The notes beneath the pieces are model-generated. The model was given only the letters and a program-made list of their open reading frames with translations, did no database searches and was not told where the DNA came from. 12,739 nucleotides of DNA from Saprospiraceae bacterium (GTDB taxonomy: Bacteria > Bacteroidota > Bacteroidia > Chitinophagales > Saprospiraceae). The translations under genes and the position numbers were made by a program. The stretch covers positions 1-12,739 of the forward strand of contig JADJYH010000051.1 of the NCBI GenBank assembly GCA_016719855.1, read 5' to 3'. Shown in pieces: positions 8,071-12,739 of the stretch (position 1 is the stretch's first letter; each line of letters starts with the position of its first letter).

Positions 8071-9524
8071 TTATTCCGAAATCAGCAACTTTCCGCTACC
8101 GATATGTCTTCCCTCATTCGCCACGTTCCAAAAGTACATTCCTGGGCTAATGCCTGACAGCAGTATTTCCCACGATTGCTTTCCGAATGCAAGTTTTGTT
8201 TTTGATACTAATCGCCCGTACTGGTCAAGAGTGACCAAGAAGATTCATTTTGAAAAGATTGATGGCTGGTAAGAGTTGTTGATTCACTGGCGGGATTCGG
8301 GTAAACAAAAACATCAGACAAGGAAAAGACTGTCTCAGTATCAGAGGTGCCAATTGTGTCGCAAGAACTTCCCGCCCATTTCCCAAGGCGAAAGTTAGCA
8401 TAGTTGGGTAGGGACAAATTATAAGTGGGCAATTCCAAACTATGCTGTACCACTTCACAAGAGAGACCCGGCTCGTCGGGCTGGTTGATCACGTGCAGGT
8501 AGCTTACGCCATTCGGGCTACAGATATAAATTTTGTCGTCCGGTGCGAGCTGTGCCAAAAAGAAAGTAGTGTTAAAGGGTGCCCCGAAGCCGTCATAAAC
8601 GGCCACCGTCGTCAAGGATTCGTTCATATCAGGGGCCTGCAAGTCCAATTGATAGACATACCTGAAAGAGGGCAAATACGCAAACCTTGAATTTGGTGAT
8701 ATGGCCAATCCGGCAGCATATGCAGTGTCTAAGATGTGCACTTCCTGTTGGTTGGACAGCAAGCCAGAACACCTGTCAAAATCGTACAAGCTGAAATAGT
8801 TACCCAAAAGCAGGTGGTATGCGTCGTACCTTGCGTACTTGGTGCCATCAGGCGAAAAAACGGCTTGGCCTAATCCGTCATGGGTGACTCCCCCTGTGCA
8901 CTGTTTTTCCGGGGCAGAAAGCCCGCTCGGTGACAACAGCATCCGGTAGTAGCAATTGGTATTGTGTTCGGGTGCCACCACCCACCAATCCCTGCCGTTC
9001 CCATGCCGAACAGCGGTGATCTTACCATAGGCAAGCGTATCGGCCAATATTTCGACGTTCTTTTCGATCACTGCCCCTTTGCCGTTTGCCTTGCTCATAT
9101 CGATCACCGAATAGTACAGGTTTGATATGCAGACAAGGGGAGAAACAGGATCGTCATATATGTTTAGGTAGCCGTGAACCAACATATAAAGGTGGCTATT
9201 GCCAGGCAGCGGCAGCGCAATTGCCCCCTGTGGCGTAGGCATGCCATTATCCGCATATGCAGTAGTAATTATACCCGGGTTTAGGCCGTTACCGTTGAGC
9301 ATCAATTGGTGGTCAGCGTTTGCTATCTTTATGCCGTTGGTATAAAAAAGCAGGTTCCCGCTCGTGTCGCAAATACTACTATTTTCCTGAAATAAAGACA
9401 TAAAACCATCTTCGTTCAAAACTTCTACTGGCCAATTCGTGAAATCAAGGGAAGCCCATCCGAGCTGGGGCAGGGAATCCGAGTATCCATACCCTAATTG
9501 CCAGGTATTGTCACGTAAGGAATC
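8071..9524 (-). CDS. T9SS-sorted protein of a Saprospiria WD40/YVTN-like family, 5' end missing (one frameshift)
   Basis: About 480 residues, starting without a start codon or signal peptide. The mature N-terminus DNTWQLGYGYSD, SICDTSGNLLFYTNGIKIA and LNPGIITTAY are familiar from a Bacteroidota secreted family with propeller-like repeats. Blade-like motifs include AVFSPDGTKYARYD, AISPNSRFAYLPS and APDDKIYICSPNG. The T9SS sorting domain starts VYPNPASESTTLTS; it changes frame at about 8225-8245 and then reads LDQYGRLVSKTKLAFG and ends GKLLISE with TAA at 8071-8073, so the domain is complete once one base is restored. Upstream, the frame runs back only to TAG at 9546-9548 without any ATG, GTG or TTG before the mature part. 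The gene therefore directly abuts the truncated end of its neighbour. Function is unknown; it is a surface or secreted protein by inference. Confidence 0.75.
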
Positions 9525-10788
9525 TGAAGGTTGTAAACCGAAAGGCTACTTTTGGAAAAGCTGCTGGGTAGAAACAGTTGTGAATGATGTTGAACGGGAT
9601 TCGGAGTAAGCAAAATGTCATTTTGTGTTGCTGGGTCTGGAAGTAGCTCACTATTGCTTAATGGTTCAGTGCAGGCAGCCACAAAATCGCCGCCTGTCCA
9701 TTTAGCTATCCCACGAATCGTGTTACCATTTATTTTCCAAAAGGTACCAGCTACGTATAGCGTATCATTGTAAACTTCCAAGTCATAGGCTTGAGCGTTG
9801 AACAGGCTGCCCAGGCTGCACCATTTGGTGCCGTCCCATTTTGCAATATTTGTTGCTCCTATCTCTGAATCCTGGCCGAAGGCGCACAGGGCATACAGTT
9901 CGTCGTGAAAGACTACCATGTCATTGATGCAGCAGGGCTCCTCCTCCGACAATCCGTAGTAATTTGAACCATCCCATCTAGCGATGTAGCGGCTTTTAGT
10001 GAGACTGAACATCTCGGGGCCAAAGCTGCCCCCTATGTACAAGCTCCCTTTATACTCCGCCATGCATTTACAGGTTCAAATATTCCCTGCAATCCCAAAC
10101 CAATCCCAACCTGGTTCCACCCTTGCCCGTCCCACCTGACTATATTCCAAGTGTACGGATTGCTGAAAACCAAAATACTACCCCGATGTACAATTCGCCA
10201 TTGTAATCCTGAACCGTTTCCACTGGGTTCGGCGCACTAAAATTCATGAAATCGTCGGTCTGCATGTTGTGCCAGGATTCACCGTCGAATCTAACGATGC
10301 CAATAGTTTCGGTCACAGAATCAACGGCCCAGAAAGAACCGGCAATAAACAGCTCATCATTGAAGACGTGCAGGTCTGAAATGGAATTGAATTCCTGCAT
10401 ATCGTCTGGCAGGCTACAAACTGGACTCCAGGACTCCCCGTCCCACTGTGACAAATGGTCCAAGGGGTAAATGAGCCCACCCACGACGATTTTCCCCCCG
10501 TAGGAGACGATGTCCTTAAAAAGAGCATCACCGTTAATTTCGGCGACCAATTCCCAGTTGGTGCCATTCCATTTGCCAAGGCCGCAAAGAGTGTCCCCAT
10601 TCGGACCATAGGAAATACCCTCCGGCATAAAGTTCATTCGTGGACTCGTCAACGTACATATGGCTCACTCTGACCCAATCGTCGCCAACCTGTTCCCATT
10701 GCTGGGCTAAAGGTTGCCGCTGAAAAATGAAAATGAAAGCAGTAACAAAACATTCGTATCTCAGTAAAATTTCCCTGCTGGCGCACAC
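9494..10788 (-). CDS. seven-repeat beta-propeller-like secreted protein with truncated T9SS domain (several frameshifts)
   Basis: Joined, the protein has about 430 residues and is built from a repeat pairing a strand like VYNDTLYVAGTF with one like IAKWDGTKWCSLG. I count seven of each: ELYAGG, KIVVGG, ELFIAG, ELYIGV, SLYIGG, ELYALC and TLYVAG, alternating with KWNGTNW, QWDGESW, RFDGESW, RWDGQGW, RWDGSNY, KWDGTKW and KWTGGDF. This suggests a seven-bladed propeller. The N-terminus has a hydrophobic signal ending LAQ-Q, but the visible GTG start at 10788 is doubtful. A neighbouring frame gives a better signal (VLLLLSFSFFSG), so a further shift near 10700 is likely. Other shifts lie at about 10615-10625, 10150-10165 and 10063-10070. 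The T9SS domain (LLTPNPVQHHSQLFLPSS) breaks off after about 30 residues at VYNLQ and runs into the next gene, ending at TAG 9494-9496. Ligand and role are unknown. Confidence 0.65.
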
Positions 10789-10834
10789 CCTGCCACCACC
10801 TCACCGACTGCACGGTGATAGCTGGAGCTAACAC

Positions 10835-11107
10835 ACGGGCCAGGAGCCGGGTTCGTCCGGCGAGCGGAAGGGTTTTGTGATGAAATTAAGAACTGCAATA
10901 TATTGAAATTGCACCATCAGCACAAATAAATATCGTTATCCCTGCTGGAGTCTTGCTCGCTGCCAACCGCTCTTTTCCCATTTTTGACGGTTGCAGGCTC
11001 AAAGGCCAAAGGCGTGAAAAAGTTCACCAAGGCTTGAAAGTGCTACCTAAACCTTGGTGAACATTTTCAAAACCGTGAAAAGTGCTATCGTGTGGCTGAG
11101 CGACTAA
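10835..11107. other. intergenic region, no gene seen
   Basis: This gap of about 270 bases lies between the propeller gene and the unrecognised gene, both on the minus strand. No open frame with a recognisable product and no tRNA or other RNA gene was found on either strand. Its notable content is the long inverted repeat at 11015-11069 with flanking short repeats, listed separately. Confidence 0.5.
11015..11069 (-). terminator. long inverted repeat, probable terminator of the minus-strand gene
   Basis: The arms 11015-11032 and 11052-11069 pair at 17 of 18 positions, with a single A-A mismatch at 11021/11063. The core GTTCACCAAGG/CCTTGGTGAAC is perfect, and the loop is 19 bases. In the minus direction the stem is followed by TTTTTCA, like an intrinsic terminator, and it lies 39 bases beyond the stop of the 11108-11642 gene. 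A second TGAAAA at 11076-11081 could compete for the TTTTCA at 11064-11069. A near-direct repeat (TGAAAGTGCTACC at 11035-11047, TGAAAAGTGCTATC at 11076-11089) also overlaps it. The loop is long for a terminator, so a protein-binding site is an alternative. Confidence 0.45.
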
Positions 11108-11642
11108 TTAACCCTCCGGTTTCAAGTTCCCAAAGTTCATCTCAAACCCGATTTTTTTGCTTGGCTCATCGTCGTCATAGTCCTCCCACGTCGTAATTTC
11201 GTGGATAAATTCTTCGAAGTGTCGGACTATGTAAGGCTCTTCAGTTCTTCTGGCCTGTAAATGGCAATGGTTTTCGGAGGTCGTGGCTCTCCGTAATTTT
11301 CAATGAACGGGTACTGGATTAGCACGATTACTTTCCCATTGAATAGTTGCTGGTATATCAGTGACCCGCTTTGCTTCACCAATGGCATCTCTATTCCCTG
11401 CTCGATTTTCTGGTACATGCCGCTTTTCACGGTGCCGAGCGACAGTACGACGGCTTCTAGGTTTTTCCATTTTGTACCCGCTCTTCGACTTTTTACAGGC
11501 AATTGCACTTCGTTAGCAATATCTTGCAAAAGCTTGATAATCATGTTTTTAAGTTCAGATTGCAAGCTTTTCCGGTAGTTTCCGTGTTGGTCAATACGTC
11601 TTTGTAAAGGTCCACTTTGCGTTTCAGGTTGAACAGTTCCAT
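11108..11642 (-). CDS. unrecognised protein, about 178 residues (two frameshifts)
   Basis: Joining three frames gives one continuous protein from the ATG at 11640-11642 (MELFNLKRKVDLYKDVL) to TAA at 11108-11110. Frame 1 changes to frame 2 at 11578-11583, where adding one A gives TNTENYRKSLQSELK. Frame 2 changes to frame 3 at 11238-11242, where one added base gives RPEELKEPYIVRHFEEF. The N-terminal 50 residues are charged and helical (possible coiled coil); the middle (YQKIEQGIEMPLVKQSG, GKVIVLIQYPFIENYG) looks alpha/beta. The C-terminus is acidic (WEDYDDDEP). There is no signal peptide or membrane helix, so it is probably cytosolic. I do not recognise the family. It diverges from hemB, and a terminator-like hairpin lies just downstream. 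The smooth join across both shifts supports a real gene. Confidence 0.65.
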
Positions 11643-11724
11643 GCAGTTTGATTGAATTATTGGAAGGCTAAATGTAAAAGATTGTAGCAAAACAGCATAG
11701 CTGGGATTAGGGCGGCATTCACTG

Positions 11725-11732
11725 TAGATTTG
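11725..11732 (+). promoter_or_regulatory. candidate minus-7 element of hemB
   Basis: TAGATTTG matches the Bacteroidota TAnnTTTG consensus and ends 13 bases before the hemB ATG at 11746. This would give a very short leader of about 6-8 bases. No clear minus-33 TTG lies about 18-20 bases upstream. Motif evidence only. Confidence 0.35.
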
Positions 11733-11745
11733 CTCAAAAAATATC

Positions 11746-12724
11746 ATGCTAAAAGGCCACGCCGCAACCGTGTTTCAGCCGCTGTGAGAAGTTATGGTTC
11801 CGGAAACTCGCATCTCAAGTGAACCACCTTGTTTTCCCTTTTTTACTGGACGTTGAAAAATCGAAGCGAAAGTGCCATCGCTGCCGGACATTTTCAGGCT
11901 GTCCCTCGACCAAATCCTGAAGGTAGAGCAATGTTTGACGCTTGGTTTGACCAGTTTTTATCATGTTCCCCGCAGTATCGAAGCGAGGACAAGATTGGGA
12001 GTTACGGTTACAACCCCGCCAATTTTACCTAAGCGGCCACCAACAGCAAGCGTTTCCCGGAATGCACCCTCATCAGCGACGTGGCGATGGACCCTACACG
12101 CTGATGGCCGCGACGGACTGGTTGGGCTGGAAAAGTCGTCAGGCGATTCGTTAGGCATTTGTCAAGATGGCGGTTGCCCAAAGCCGAGGCGGGCTGAATG
12201 TTTTGGGCCCAAGCGATATGATGGACGGCGGGGTAGGGGCTATCCGGCAGGCACTCGATGGGACTGGCTTCACCGATACCAGGCATCGTCGTACACCTGG
12301 CAAATATGCCAGTGCTTTCTACGGACCCTTGCTCGGGGATGCGCTCGACGGCGCTCCAAAAGCAGGTGGCGACATCCCAAAGCAAAAAAACCTACCAAGT
12401 GAATCCGGCTAACAAGCAGGAAGCGTTGATTGAGGCCGAGCTGGACACCACTTCCAGGGGCGCTGACTACCTACGATGGTAAAGCCTGCCGTGAACTATC
12501 TAGATGTGATTCATTTGCTCAAAACGAACTTCAACCTGCCGATAGCAGCCTATCATGTGAGCGGGGAATGTGCGATGCTGCTGGCTGCTTGCAGAAATGG
12601 CTGGCTAGATTTTGACAGTGCGATGCCAGAGACTTTGATGGGAATTCGACGGGCAGGTGCGGACGTGGTCATTACTTATTTCGCAAAAATTTATGCTGAA
12701 ATGAAAGCCAAGGGTCAACTTTGA
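11746..12724 (+). CDS. hemB: porphobilinogen synthase (delta-aminolevulinate dehydratase) HemB, many frameshifts
   Basis: HemB condenses two 5-aminolevulinate molecules to porphobilinogen, the first common step of tetrapyrrole synthesis, in the cytosol. The span of 979 bases (about 326 codons) equals the normal family length, so little is missing overall. Pieces in order: RPRRNRVSAAVRS-MV-ETRISSE; LVFPF; KIEAKVPSLPDIFRLSLDQ; CLTLGLTSF; MFPAVSK; EDKIGSYGYNPANF; CTLISDVAMDP; ADGRDGLVG; KMAVAQ; NVLGPSDMMDGGVGAIRQAL; KYASAFYGP with Schiff-base Lys at 12302-12304; KTYQVNPANKQEALIEAEL; MVKPAVNYLDVI with the second active-site Lys at 12482-12484; IAAYHVSGE; and RRAGADVVITYFAK. The pieces lie in all three frames, with about ten changes, clustered in 11750-12110. 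The metal-site segment is DVAMDP...DGRDG, the Asp type, instead of the Cys type of zinc-dependent enzymes. The Arg in place of the usual DGR at MMDGG may be another error. The 3' end (12476-12724) is cleanly open. Confidence 0.92.
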
Positions 12725-12739
12725 ACAAAGAAGCTGTTT

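Noticed and set aside
10810..10870. tRNA-like GC-rich stretch with GGGTTCGTCCGG
   Set aside because: It resembles a T-arm only superficially; no acceptor stem, D arm or anticodon arm can be drawn around it.
1..12739. Defence island, CRISPR, mobile element or biosynthetic cluster
   Set aside because: No spaced repeats, transposase, integrase, nuclease or toxin-antitoxin pair was found. The genes are housekeeping or single secreted proteins, and the many short frames come from indels in known genes.

Overview
The window reads as a chromosomal stretch of a Bacteroidota bacterium, most likely of the Saprospiria (Lewinella/Haliscomenobacter) type. The clues are four predicted secreted proteins, three ending in a type IX secretion (T9SS) C-terminal sorting domain with a PNP-type start and one in a truncated copy, a SPII lipoprotein, and several TAnnTTTG-like minus-7 promoter boxes. 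No rRNA, tRNA, CRISPR array, insertion sequence or phage gene is visible. The genus is inference; only the phylum is well supported.

Layout: (i) 1-176, tail of an unseen plus-strand gene with a Rho-independent terminator; (ii) 177-1943 minus, a secreted agmatine/peptidylarginine deiminase-family enzyme with a T9SS domain; (iii) 2103-2908 plus, a DUF3298/RsiV-like lipoprotein that meets (iv) miaA (2905-3820 minus) tail to tail, the two stops sharing one CTAG; (v) 3907-5181 plus, a membrane-anchored glycerolipid acyltransferase, divergent from miaA; (vi) 5243-7073 minus, a multi-domain PKD/Ig-like T9SS protein; (vii) 7268-8043 plus, a YhhQ-type queuosine-precursor transporter; (viii) 8071-9524 and 9494-10788 minus, two T9SS-type beta-propeller-like proteins apparently fused by a deletion; (ix) 11108-11642 minus, an unrecognised protein; (x) 11746-12724 plus, hemB (porphobilinogen synthase).

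The dominant oddity is reading-frame damage. Eight of the ten genes carry one or more frame changes, mostly consistent with single-base losses or gains at short homopolymers. Two long genes (177-1943 and 3907-5181) are perfectly open. Housekeeping genes such as miaA and hemB are broken while their conserved motifs are intact, and hemB near the window end needs about ten frame changes. This looks more like consensus error in a low-coverage assembly than like real gene decay, although that cannot be settled from the sequence alone. Products below are described after mentally joining the frames.

Functionally this is a mixed neighbourhood without a clear operon: tRNA modification (MiaA makes i6A37, YhhQ feeds queuosine synthesis), membrane lipid synthesis, haem synthesis, and surface or secreted proteins. 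I did not find a convincing new multi-gene system. The most interesting biology is the T9SS-exported deiminase, which resembles the Porphyromonas gingivalis peptidylarginine deiminase in architecture and in an Arg-rich substrate-site motif.
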